Assembly: GCA_016789785.1 (NCBI GenBank) | Contig: JAEUQE010000269.1 | Span: 1 to 10,667 of the forward strand | Source of the DNA: Bryobacterales bacterium | GTDB lineage: Bacteria; Acidobacteriota; Terriglobia; Bryobacterales; Bryobacteraceae | Direction: 5' to 3' | DNA length: 10,667 nucleotides | Shown here: positions 1-6,168 of the stretch, piece by piece | Numbering within the stretch: position 1 is the stretch's first letter | Layout: the number at the start of each line of letters is the position of its first letter | The notes under the pieces: model-generated | Told to the model about the DNA's origin: nothing | The model's input: the letters and a program-made list of their open reading frames with translations, nothing else | The model's database searches: none | Translations under genes and position numbers: made by a program

Positions 1-300
1 GGTTTCTTCACTGACCTCGAAATGCGTCTCGCCAATTTGCACGCGATCGCCGGCGCGCACCAGGGCTTCATAGTCGATCTGGCGGCCGGTGAGGAAAGGT
101 CCGTTGCTGCTGTCCAGATCGTGCAGAATGCAGTCCGCCCCGGCTCGCGACAACTCCGCATGCGTGCGCGACATGAAACTGTCCGTGAAGAACGCGTAGC
201 TGGCAGACTCCTCCCGGCCAATGGAGACCTTGCCCTCACTGGGAACCGGGATCTTGCGGCCAGCGTAGTTGCCGTTCACCGCCTGCAGCAGGAAGTACAT
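1..300 (-). CDS. FHA-domain protein, N-terminal part (cut by left window edge)
   Basis: Translating the reverse strand from the ATG at 300 gives 100 residues that stay open to the window edge. They form almost a complete forkhead-associated domain, a module that binds phosphothreonine peptides. The hallmarks are GRE at residues 28-30, SRTH at 44-47 and SNG at 65-67, with VRAGDRVQIG near 81-90 as the last strands. An in-frame TGA lies only two codons upstream of the ATG (307-309), so the start is well fixed, although no strong ribosome binding site is visible. The gene lies 58 bases behind the alpha/beta hydrolase stop and on the same strand, so it is probably the third gene of the peptidase operon. 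FHA proteins usually work with Ser/Thr kinases or as adaptors. What follows the FHA domain is outside the window, so the full function is unknown. Confidence 0.85.
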   Translation of the reverse strand, partial: MYFLLQAVNGNYAGRKIPVPSEGKVSIGREESASYAFFTDSFMSRTHAELSRAGADCILHDLDSSNGPFLTGRQIDYEALVRAGDRVQIGETHFEVSEET

Positions 301-358
301 CTCGATTCATCTTGCCACAGAAGTAGTGAGTTGTCGCTTCCGCGTAACTCCGCAAGTT

Positions 359-1219
359 TCATTCGGCGAGGAGAAACGCTTTCGCTTCCGTGAGGAACAG
401 ATCCAGTTGGTCGTGATGCAGCCAGTGCCCCGCATTGGGCACACGGACCATCCGATAGTTCTTCAGGGTCTCCGTTCGTTTGTCCTGTTCGGGATCGGGA
501 GCCCAACTCTCCAGGCCCCAGAAGATCAGCACCGGACAGGTGATGTTGCCGATGATCTGCTTGAAGTCCTCCATACTGTTCCCGAACGGTGGAAAAAGCC
601 GCGCATAGTTGTCGAACTTCCAGATCAGCGAGCCATCGGACTGCCAGTTCGTGCCATGCAGGGTCAGATGACGGGCCACCTCGCCAGTGAGATGCGGATT
701 GGCTTCTTTCATCCGGCCCACTGCTGACTCGAGATCGGGGTATGTGCGTGCGTCGCGCTGCTCGGTCTTGCGGACCGCTTCGATCCAGCTTCGCAGGCGT
801 TCCTCCGCGGGCTTATGGAATTTGCTCGCGGGAGGAAAGCCAAGCCCTTCGATGGTGATCACCTTCTTCACGCGATCGGGATACACGCCCGCATAGACCA
901 TTGAGATGATGCCTCCGAGTGAGTGGCCGATCACGTAGAGCGGGAAGTCATCAATGATATCGGCGAGCGCGGAAAGATCGAGCACATGTTCCGCGACACT
1001 GTATAGCGCACCCGGAGCCCAGGCGCTGTTGCCGTGCCCGCGCAGATCGAGCGCGTATACGTGAAAGTGCTCGCGCAGGGACCGCGCCACCCAGTCCCAG
1101 TTGCGGGCATGATCGAGGCCGCCATGCACCAACAGGAGCGACGGTTTTCCTTCCGTGCCGAAGTCCCAGAATTGAAGCTTCAGCCGGTGCGAATAGAAGT
1201 AGTGCGAGATGGGCTCCAT
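359..1219 (-). CDS. alpha/beta hydrolase fold protein
   Basis: This is a 286-residue single-domain alpha/beta hydrolase of normal family length with no signal peptide, so it is probably cytoplasmic. The oxyanion-hole region reads LLLVHGGLDH (residues 28-37). The LDLRGHGNS stretch (58-66) is typical. The nucleophile elbow GHSLGG at 98-103 places the nucleophile at Ser100, and the histidine is in NAGHW (His265). The acid of the triad is less clear: the usual Asp after strand 6/7 is replaced in FWGLESWAPDP (233-243), leaving Glu237 or Asp242 as candidates. The ATG directly follows the TGA of the M28 peptidase (stop 1220-1222, start 1217-1219), and a GGAG lies 8 bases before it, so translation is probably coupled. 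Substrate cannot be read from sequence; ester, epoxide or haloalkane hydrolysis are all possible in this superfamily, and esterase-like activity is the default guess. Confidence 0.9.
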   Translation of the reverse strand: MEPISHYFYSHRLKLQFWDFGTEGKPSLLLVHGGLDHARNWDWVARSLREHFHVYALDLRGHGNSAWAPGALYSVAEHVLDLSALADIIDDFPLYVIGHSLGGIISMVYAGVYPDRVKKVITIEGLGFPPASKFHKPAEERLRSWIEAVRKTEQRDARTYPDLESAVGRMKEANPHLTGEVARHLTLHGTNWQSDGSLIWKFDNYARLFPPFGNSMEDFKQIIGNITCPVLIFWGLESWAPDPEQDKRTETLKNYRMVRVPNAGHWLHHDQLDLFLTEAKAFLLAE

Positions 1220-2827
1220 TCAACGGACTCCGCTCTGCTCACGGGCGGGAAGAAACTCGTCGCCCTTGCGCCAGGTAGGCATCTTCTCGCTGTTCGCGAC
1301 ATCCAGGCCGATGGTGAAACCGAACTTCGCCAGTTCCTCCATACCCGAGAAATCCCACGACTCCTGATACTCATCCGAAGGCTGATGATAGTGCTTCGCC
1401 GTGTATTCGCGGAAGACGCCGATGCCGTAGTCAGCGGGCTTGCCGGCAAACGTGGTGCCCATGTTGATGGAGAACGCCGGGATGCCGGCGCGGGCCATCG
1501 CGAAATGGTCGGAGCGGTAGTAGGAGCCGTTTTCAGGACGAGGATCCGGTGCGATGGTCAGCCGGAATCGCTGCGCGACGTTCTGCACGATGGGCCACAC
1601 CGTGGTTCGCTCCGAGCCGTTCACCACAACGTCGGTTGTCCGTCCGAAGGGATGAAGCGCATCGAAGTTGAGATTGATCGCCGTCTTCCCCGCGGGCACT
1701 ACCGGATGGGCCGCGTAATACTGCGCGCCGCGGAGCCCGTTTTCTTCCGCGGTGACGAAGAGGAACACTGCGCTGCGCCTCGGCTTCACTTCCATCGCCT
1801 GCCACGAACGTGCGATGTCCAGCACGATGCCGCAACCCGTCGCGTTGTCGACGGCGCCATTGAAGATGCCGTCACCAGCGAGAGAACGGGTGATGCCGAG
1901 GTGGTCCCAATGCGCGCTGAAGAGGATGGCTTCTTCCTTCTTGCGGGGATCGCTGCCCGGCACGATGCCGATCACGTTTCGCGACTCCACCATCCGCACT
2001 TTCGCGGGGAAGTTGCCTCGGAACCGGACCGGCAGGGAGACCGCCTGAAAGCCCTTGGAATCGGCAGCCTGAAGCATCTCCGCGGCAGTCTTGCCCTTGG
2101 GTGCGAAGAGCCGGTCGCCCATCTCCTGTGTGATCCAGCCCGCGAACGACAGCGCATGCTCACCGGAGTCGAGACGTACCTGCATGTCCTCGCGGCCCCA
2201 AGAGGTCTTCACCACCTCCCAGCCGTAGCTGGCGGTTGGCGTGGTGTGCACAATGAGCACGCCTACCGCGCCGCGCCGGGTCGCCTCCTCATACTTGTAG
2301 GTCCAGCGGCCATAGTAAGTGAGTGCCTTGCCGCCGAAGAATGCCGGATCGTCCGAAGGAGGCTCGCCGGTGTAGAGCACCACGACCTTTCCCTTCACGT
2401 CCACGCCCCTGTAATCCTCCCAGCCGAATTCCGGGGCGGTGATTCCATGTCCAACGAAGACAGCTTCGGCATCCAGAGAGGATTGCTCTGTCTGCTGGTA
2501 GGTGGAACCCACGAAATCCTTTTGCCACGCGAAACGGATCTTCAGATTGCCCGCATCCGCTTCGAGGGTGGAAGCAGGAAGCAGCTCCACGCCGACCAGC
2601 GTGACGCGCTGAAAGTAGGAACCATTCTCACCGGCTGGCTTCACACCCGCCACCGCGAGTTGGGACGCGAGGTATTCCACGGTCAGATCGCCGCCACGCG
2701 TGCCGACGCCGCGGCCCTCCAACAAGTCGCTGGCGAGGAACTTCACGTGCGCACGGATGCGCGATCCCGTGATATCCTGCGCGCACAGCAGTGCGGCGTT
2801 CAGCGCGAACAGTGCAAGAGCCCTCAT
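1220..2827 (-). CDS. secreted M28-family zinc metallopeptidase with PA domain
   Basis: The product is a 535-residue di-zinc aminopeptidase-type enzyme (family M28). Residues 1-16 are a short signal peptide ending LLCA before Gln17; Leu14 before Cys15 does not fit a lipobox, so it is probably not a lipoprotein. A protease-associated (PA) domain lies at about 115-260, ahead of and packed against the catalytic domain. Zinc ligands are visible: His306 in SAHWDH, Asp327 in GAVDNATG, Glu361/Glu362 in TAEENG, Asp389 in NLNFDA and His481 in KHYHQPSDE; Asp308 and Glu361 would be the catalytic pair. The open frame runs on for 121 codons upstream, but that part is antisense to the sigma factor gene; the signal peptide fixes the start at ATG 2827. 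No clear ribosome binding site is seen. It is the first gene of an operon with the alpha/beta hydrolase and the FHA protein. The likely role is peptide degradation outside the cytoplasm. Confidence 0.93.
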   Translation of the reverse strand: MRALALFALNAALLCAQDITGSRIRAHVKFLASDLLEGRGVGTRGGDLTVEYLASQLAVAGVKPAGENGSYFQRVTLVGVELLPASTLEADAGNLKIRFAWQKDFVGSTYQQTEQSSLDAEAVFVGHGITAPEFGWEDYRGVDVKGKVVVLYTGEPPSDDPAFFGGKALTYYGRWTYKYEEATRRGAVGVLIVHTTPTASYGWEVVKTSWGREDMQVRLDSGEHALSFAGWITQEMGDRLFAPKGKTAAEMLQAADSKGFQAVSLPVRFRGNFPAKVRMVESRNVIGIVPGSDPRKKEEAILFSAHWDHLGITRSLAGDGIFNGAVDNATGCGIVLDIARSWQAMEVKPRRSAVFLFVTAEENGLRGAQYYAAHPVVPAGKTAINLNFDALHPFGRTTDVVVNGSERTTVWPIVQNVAQRFRLTIAPDPRPENGSYYRSDHFAMARAGIPAFSINMGTTFAGKPADYGIGVFREYTAKHYHQPSDEYQESWDFSGMEELAKFGFTIGLDVANSEKMPTWRKGDEFLPAREQSGVR

Positions 2828-2908
2828 ATTTATCGAGTGTATCGGGTTCACACACTTGCCCGGAGCGCCGTCCTTCGAAGTAGAGTCCTCTATGGAACCG
2901 CGAGCGTG
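2828..2908. promoter_or_regulatory. divergent control region between peptidase operon and sigma factor operon
   Basis: These 81 bases separate two divergent start codons and must hold both promoters. Two short palindromes abut: CTTCGAAG at 2873-2880 (perfect) and TAGAG-tc-CTCTA at 2881-2892. Their two-base or absent spacers suggest a protein-binding site rather than an RNA hairpin. Housekeeping-type boxes are poor: TTGCCC at 2856-2861 with TAGAGT at 2881-2886 (19-base spacer) toward the sigma gene, and a TACACT box toward the peptidase with no matching -35. I saw no convincing ECF-type GGAAC/CGTC pair. The region is probably regulatory by position; the exact boxes are uncertain. Confidence 0.4.
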
Positions 2909-3460
2909 ATGGTGGAAGCCTCGGACAAAGACTTTCCAGACAAATGGGAGACGCGTTCGCTGGTCCTGGCAGCGGGACGTGGCGATCAGGGTGCGTTTGG
3001 GCGGTTGTATGAACTGTATGGAAAGTTGGTGCATGGAATTCTGCTCTCGCGCGTTCCGGCGGATCAGGCGGAGGATCTTACGCAGGACGTTTTCTTGACG
3101 GCGATGCGGCGGCTGGACACCTTGCGCGATCCCGAGGCTTTCGGCGGGTGGCTGTCGATGATCGCGCGCAACCGGGCGGTGGACTATCACCGTGCGGATC
3201 AGAGGCGGGCCGTATCGCCAGTGGAACTGCGCGACGATATGGCGACCCAGAATCCAGCGCCGCCCGAAGCTCTTGCGGTGTTGGATGTGATTCGGGGTCT
3301 ACCGGAAGCATTTCGCGAGACGCTGGTGCTGCGTTTGGTGGAAGGGATGACGGGACCGGAAATCGCGGATCGAACTGGTTTGACGCATGAGTCCGTACGC
3401 GTGAATCTGCATCGCGGGATGAAGATGCTTCGCGAGAAACTGGGAGGGGAGTCCCAATGA
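2909..3460 (+). CDS. ECF-type RNA polymerase sigma factor
   Basis: This is a 183-residue group 4 (ECF) sigma factor, the usual length for the class. Region 2 spans about residues 28-100, with the core-binding and -10-recognition segment around DQAEDLTQDVF (52-62) and WLSMIARNRAVDYHR (81-95). Region 4 spans about 121-178, with the helix-turn-helix at GMTGPEIADRTGLTHESVR (146-164). There is no region 1 or 3 and no C-terminal SnoaL-like extension. The frame is open far upstream, but only as antisense to the peptidase gene. ATG 2909 is chosen because similarity begins just after it; GTG 2906 is an alternative. The stop overlaps the start of the anti-sigma gene by ATGA, so the pair is probably co-translated and the sigma factor held inactive by its partner. 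Its target promoters are not evident here, though autoregulation is common in this class. Confidence 0.93.
   Translation: MVEASDKDFPDKWETRSLVLAAGRGDQGAFGRLYELYGKLVHGILLSRVPADQAEDLTQDVFLTAMRRLDTLRDPEAFGGWLSMIARNRAVDYHRADQRRAVSPVELRDDMATQNPAPPEALAVLDVIRGLPEAFRETLVLRLVEGMTGPEIADRTGLTHESVRVNLHRGMKMLREKLGGESQ
3443..3451 (+). promoter_or_regulatory. strong ribosome binding site of the anti-sigma gene
   Basis: A purine-rich GGAGGGGAG sits 5 bases ahead of ATG 3457, inside the last codons of the sigma factor gene. It fixes the anti-sigma start at the ATGA overlap and implies efficient translation, consistent with the need to hold the sigma factor in check. Confidence 0.75.
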
Positions 3461-4452
3461 AGGAAGACTACCTCTGGGACAAAAGCGGGAGTCCGGATCC
3501 GGAAGTGGAGCGGCTGGAGCAATTGCTCGGCGGTCTGCGGCATCGCGGCGCCGCGCCCGAACTGCCGAAACCGGGGCGCAGGTTCTCGTGGCAGCGATAT
3601 GCAGCGATCGCGGCGGCGTTGGTCGTTGCGGCCTCGTCGGCATGGTGGGGCCTCCCTTACTTCTCGGGCGGCTGGAGTGTCTCGCGCATCGAAGGCACGT
3701 CGCTGATTGCGGGATCGGCGATGCGGGAAGAGGCGGAGCTTCGCGTCGGGCAGACGCTGGAAACCGGTGCCGATGGACGCGTGGAGCTGAAGGTCGGGCA
3801 GATCGGTCTGGTGCGTGTGGAACCAGGGACGAAACTGCGGTTGCTGGAGTCGCGGCCCGCCGAGCACCGTCTGGCGATGGATCGCGGGAAGATTGTGGCG
3901 CGGATCTGGGCGCCCCCGAAGCTGTTTTTCGTGGATATGCCGGCGGTGACGGCAGTGGATCTCGGCTGCGCGTATACGTTGGAGGTGGATGAGCGGGGCA
4001 ACGGACGCATCCACGTTACGCTCGGCTGGGTCGGCTTTGAGACGAATGGTCTCGAATCCTTGATTCCGGCGGGGGCGGCGTGCCGGACCCGGGAGAAGGA
4101 AGGGCCGGGTGTGCCGTACTATCTCGACGCGGCCGATGGGTTTCAGCAGGCGGTGGAGCGCTGGGATTCGGGAGAGCGCCGGGATGAGGATTTGCAGGTG
4201 ATTCTGCGTGAGGCCCGGCCGCGTGACGGATTGACGTTGTGGCACCTGCTGACGCGGGTACGGGCGGAGCGGCGTGGCGATGTCTACGACCGTCTGGTGA
4301 AGCTTGTGCCGCCACCCTTCGCCGTGACTCGCGAGGGGATTGAGCGTCTGGACCGGGCCATGCTGGAGGCGTGGTGGGACAACCTCGGTCTGGATCCGAT
4401 GAATTGGTGGAAGCTGTGGAAAGGCGACTGGCCGCCGAAGGTTGGCAAGTAG
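3457..4452 (+). CDS. FecR-domain transmembrane anti-sigma factor
   Basis: The 331-residue product has a short cytoplasmic N-terminus (1-47) with the YLWDKSGSPDPEVERLEQL stretch, where the sigma factor would be bound. A single membrane span follows at about 48-69. A FecR-like beta domain covers about 90-195: RVGQTLETGADGRVELKVGQ at 96-115, then VEPGTKLRLLES, GKIVARIWAPP and VDLGCAYTLEVDE. The rest (about 220-331) is not FecR: it contains LTLWHLLTRV (259-268), a VPPP segment (284-287) and a Trp-rich end with AWWDNLG and MNWWKLWKG. From memory, this whole architecture recurs in acidobacteria beside ECF sigma factors, without the TonB receptor of the classic FecIR system; no receptor gene is seen here either. 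There is no CXXC/HXXXC zinc motif of the ZAS class. The role of signal receiver across the inner membrane is inferred from context; the signal is unknown. Confidence 0.85.
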   Translation: MKEDYLWDKSGSPDPEVERLEQLLGGLRHRGAAPELPKPGRRFSWQRYAAIAAALVVAASSAWWGLPYFSGGWSVSRIEGTSLIAGSAMREEAELRVGQTLETGADGRVELKVGQIGLVRVEPGTKLRLLESRPAEHRLAMDRGKIVARIWAPPKLFFVDMPAVTAVDLGCAYTLEVDERGNGRIHVTLGWVGFETNGLESLIPAGAACRTREKEGPGVPYYLDAADGFQQAVERWDSGERRDEDLQVILREARPRDGLTLWHLLTRVRAERRGDVYDRLVKLVPPPFAVTREGIERLDRAMLEAWWDNLGLDPMNWWKLWKGDWPPKVGK

Positions 4453-4494
4453 GGGCTACGCGAGAGATCTGCCGGACAGACAGCCAGCCGGACC

Positions 4495-4507
4495 GTCATC
4501 AATTGAC
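4495..4507. promoter_or_regulatory. candidate ParD operator palindrome
   Basis: GTCA at 4495-4498 and TGAC at 4504-4507 form an inverted repeat around five bases, and TCAATTGA at 4499-4506 is a perfect 8-base palindrome. Both overlap the -35 box of the parDE promoter. Antitoxins with a ribbon-helix-helix fold typically bind such short palindromes to repress their own operon, so this is a plausible operator. No binding evidence exists beyond position and symmetry. Confidence 0.4.
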
Positions 4508-4531
4508 AGTTTATGAAGGTAGTGCTAGCTT
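4503..4531 (+). promoter_or_regulatory. promoter of the parDE operon
   Basis: A perfect TTGACA at 4503-4508 is followed after exactly 17 bases by an extended -10, TGcTAGCTT (TG at 4523-4524, hexamer TAGCTT at 4526-4531). The hexamer itself matches only three of six consensus bases, but the TG extension compensates. Transcription would begin about seven bases later, at 4538-4539, which is the antitoxin ATG. This fits the absence of a ribosome binding site at normal distance and suggests a leaderless message. Confidence 0.6.
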
Positions 4532-4538
4532 TGTGACC

Positions 4539-4811
4539 ATGAGCAGTATGACCTCCCTGAACATCTCACTTCCGCAAACGATGAAGGACTTCGTTGAAGG
4601 CCAAGTGGAGTCGGCAGGGTTCAGCACGCCGAGCGAGTACATTCGCGCGCTCATCCGCGACGATCAGAAGCGCCGGAATCAAGAGAAGCTTGAAGCCCTG
4701 CTGCTTGAGGGTCTAAACTCCGGCGAGCCGATTGAGATCACCCCAGAATACTGGGAACGCAAGCGAGCGCAACTCGTTGAACGCCACGGCAAGAAGACGG
4801 GCAAACGGTGA
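4539..4811 (+). CDS. parD: ParD-type ribbon-helix-helix antitoxin
   Basis: This 90-residue protein carries a ribbon-helix-helix domain at about residues 4-46: SLNISLPQTMKDFVEGQVES forms the strand and first helix, and GFSTPSEYIRALIRDDQ the second helix, the typical signature of ParD/CopG antitoxins. The C-terminal half (EKLEALLLEGLNSGEPIEI, then a basic tail) is the flexible region that wraps the toxin in this family. The start is ATG 4539; ATG 4548 (Met4) is an alternative that would keep the whole fold. The stop overlaps the toxin start in GTGA, the standard antitoxin-first arrangement. It should neutralise ParE and repress the operon through the palindrome at the promoter. The local base composition is lower in GC than neighbours: 32 of 60 at 4861-4920 in the toxin versus 38 of 60 at 3781-3840, counted by hand, consistent with later acquisition. 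Confidence 0.9.
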   Translation: MSSMTSLNISLPQTMKDFVEGQVESAGFSTPSEYIRALIRDDQKRRNQEKLEALLLEGLNSGEPIEITPEYWERKRAQLVERHGKKTGKR

Positions 4812-5140
4812 AATTTGGATACGTCGTCCGCCCGCAGGCTGACCGGGACATTGATGAAATCGCTGACTATCTGGTTGAGCAATCTGGGCTCGACGTTGGC
4901 CTTCGTTTTTTGAGCGAGGTTTACGAGACGTTCGCTTTGCTTGGCTCGCGCCAGGACGTTGGATGGCACTGCAAAGTCCGCCATCCCCAATTAATGACCG
5001 CCCGAACCTTTCGTGTCAGCGAACGGTTCGACAAGTTCCTCATCTTCTACCAGCCATATCGTGATCGAATCGAGATCCTCCGAGTCCTCCACGGCGCGCA
5101 AGATCTACTCGCGCTCTTCAACCGCGAGGGCGTCGGCTGA
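4808..5140 (+). CDS. parE: ParE/RelE-family toxin
   Basis: The 110-residue product matches the small ParE/RelE toxin fold. Its N-terminus is YVVRPQADRDIDEIADYL with the usual helical hairpin to about residue 48. A central strand segment follows, and the diagnostic C-terminal part is RTFRVSERFDKFLIFYQP with RIEILRVLHGAQDL (66-100). It begins with GTG overlapping the antitoxin stop, so it is probably translated at a lower rate than the antitoxin. ParE members poison DNA gyrase while RelE members cut mRNA at the ribosome; pairing with a ParD-type antitoxin favours ParE, but sequence alone does not settle the target. The gene appears intact, with no frameshift or missing end, so the module could be functional. 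Confidence 0.9.
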   Translation: MKFGYVVRPQADRDIDEIADYLVEQSGLDVGLRFLSEVYETFALLGSRQDVGWHCKVRHPQLMTARTFRVSERFDKFLIFYQPYRDRIEILRVLHGAQDLLALFNREGVG

Positions 5141-5150
5141 GCAGGACATC

Positions 5151-5213
5151 CAAGCTCGATGCAGCCCGGATTCGCAGAAGGCCGGCATCAGCCTTGGAGC
5201 GAGCTTAGGTTTT
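5151..5213. terminator. weak candidate bidirectional terminator between parE and the isomerase gene
   Basis: Two convergent genes meet here. AAGCTCG at 5152-5158 pairs with CGAGCTT at 5200-5206, enclosing an inner AAGGC (5178-5182) / GCCTT (5191-5195) stem with an 8-base loop; a TTTT run follows at 5210-5213. The stems are short and the outer loop is long, and the right arm overlaps the isomerase stop codon, so the call is tentative. Confidence 0.25.
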
Positions 5214-6077
5214 GATCAGCGCGAATGCCTTCTGCATCGCCTCCAACGTTGCCGACAGGATCTGCTCTTTCGGCTTCTGGCGCAGAGGTGCGTTGAAGGG
5301 CTCCGGGCGGACCGGTCCATCATAGTCCATCTTGTACAGCGCGTTCACGAACGTTGCGAGGTCGATCACGCCGGTCGCGCATGGCAGTTCGCGCTGATTG
5401 TCGATCTGCTGATCGACCGCAAGCCCCGCCGGCGCGTCGTTCAAATCCACCGTCACGACATCGGCGTTCGTCAGCGTCGCGAGATCGGCTCCCGACTCCT
5501 TCGCGGTATACCAGTGCCAGCTATCCAGCACGAAGCCCACGTTCTTGCGCCCCATAGCCGCGATCAACTCTTTGGTCTCCGGCATCGTGTGCACGAACGG
5601 AAATTTCTGCGCCGACCAGCTCAGCTTCGGACCCACATACTCGAGCCCAAACCGCAGGCCGTGATCCTCCAGCACCTTCGCCGCCGCGCCCAATCGCCGC
5701 ACATGCTGATCGAAGTTCTGACGATACGTGAGCGTGTCGTGCGCAGGGCGAAGCCATGTTCCGACGCGCGTCACACCAGCCGTCTGCAGAGCCTTGGCAT
5801 GCTTCGGCAATGCTTTGAGCCCCTCGTTGAACTGCTCGTCGGTCTGGCGGAACTCCACGGGCAGACCCGCGGCGGCCCACTTCAACTGCATGGAACGCAC
5901 ATGATCGGCGGTCTTACGAATCTCGTCATCGGAGAGCGTGCTCAAGTGGGTCGCGAAGGGCTCCACCGATTCGTAGCCATAGTAGTGCGCGAACTCGATC
6001 GCTTCCGCCTGAGTCGCTTTCACGCCAATCGAGCCCGGCGTGAGCGCGATGGTCATCTTGCGCTTCTTCTGTAGCAT
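5205..6077 (-). CDS. sugar phosphate isomerase/epimerase-like TIM barrel
   Basis: The 290-residue protein belongs to the xylose isomerase-like (AP endonuclease 2) TIM-barrel superfamily. The first strand is TIALTPGSIGVK (9-20), with YYGYESVEPF at 32-41. Likely divalent-metal ligands are Glu146 in FGLEYVGP, Asp185 and His188 in VLDSWHWY, Asp211 in VTVDLNDAP and Glu259 in VRPEPF, the normal spacing for the family. There is no signal peptide or twin-arginine motif, so it acts in the cytoplasm. The start could be Met1 at 6077 or Met8 at 6056; the second has an AGAAGAAG ahead of it and fits the usual beginning of the barrel. It is divergent from the PIG-L/symporter operon across 91 bases, and may process a sugar taken up by that system (inference). 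Members include ketose epimerases and inosose isomerases; the exact substrate cannot be read. Confidence 0.85.
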   Translation of the reverse strand: MLQKKRKMTIALTPGSIGVKATQAEAIEFAHYYGYESVEPFATHLSTLSDDEIRKTADHVRSMQLKWAAAGLPVEFRQTDEQFNEGLKALPKHAKALQTAGVTRVGTWLRPAHDTLTYRQNFDQHVRRLGAAAKVLEDHGLRFGLEYVGPKLSWSAQKFPFVHTMPETKELIAAMGRKNVGFVLDSWHWYTAKESGADLATLTNADVVTVDLNDAPAGLAVDQQIDNQRELPCATGVIDLATFVNALYKMDYDGPVRPEPFNAPLRQKPKEQILSATLEAMQKAFALIKT

Positions 6078-6168
6078 TTGGCTTTCATCTTAGACGACGC
6101 GCATCGTGAAATCCAGCGCCCGCATCTCTTACCATAGAAGAACGTTCCCTTCTGGCTGCTCTGAAGAC
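6078..6168. promoter_or_regulatory. divergent spacer between isomerase and PIG-L genes
   Basis: These 91 bases must carry promoters for both directions. A perfect GAACGTTC palindrome lies at 6139-6146 within an imperfect GAAG...CTTC frame (6137-6152), about 20 bases before the PIG-L start. A TACCAT at 6130-6135 resembles a -10 box but has no matching -35. I can support a regulatory region by position but not exact boxes. Confidence 0.3.

Noticed and set aside
1034..2908. Very long plus-strand open frame running in frame into the sigma factor gene (808 codons in total)
   Set aside because: It is antisense to the clear M28 peptidase and hydrolase genes, shows no recognisable domain before the sigma factor part, and is the kind of shadow frame that GC-rich codon use produces.
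2828..3190. N-terminal extension of the M28 peptidase frame by 121 codons
   Set aside because: The extension is antisense to the sigma factor, and a signal peptide begins exactly at ATG 2827.
4453..4490. Repeated CCGG elements (GCCGGACAGACAGCCAGCCGG) upstream of the parDE promoter as a hairpin or terminator for the sigma operon
   Set aside because: The pairing is limited to a few bases and no T-run follows, so a terminator call is not supported.
6106..6168. Earlier ATG for the PIG-L protein, adding 21 residues
   Set aside because: It would bury the signal peptide, which starts cleanly at ATG 6169.
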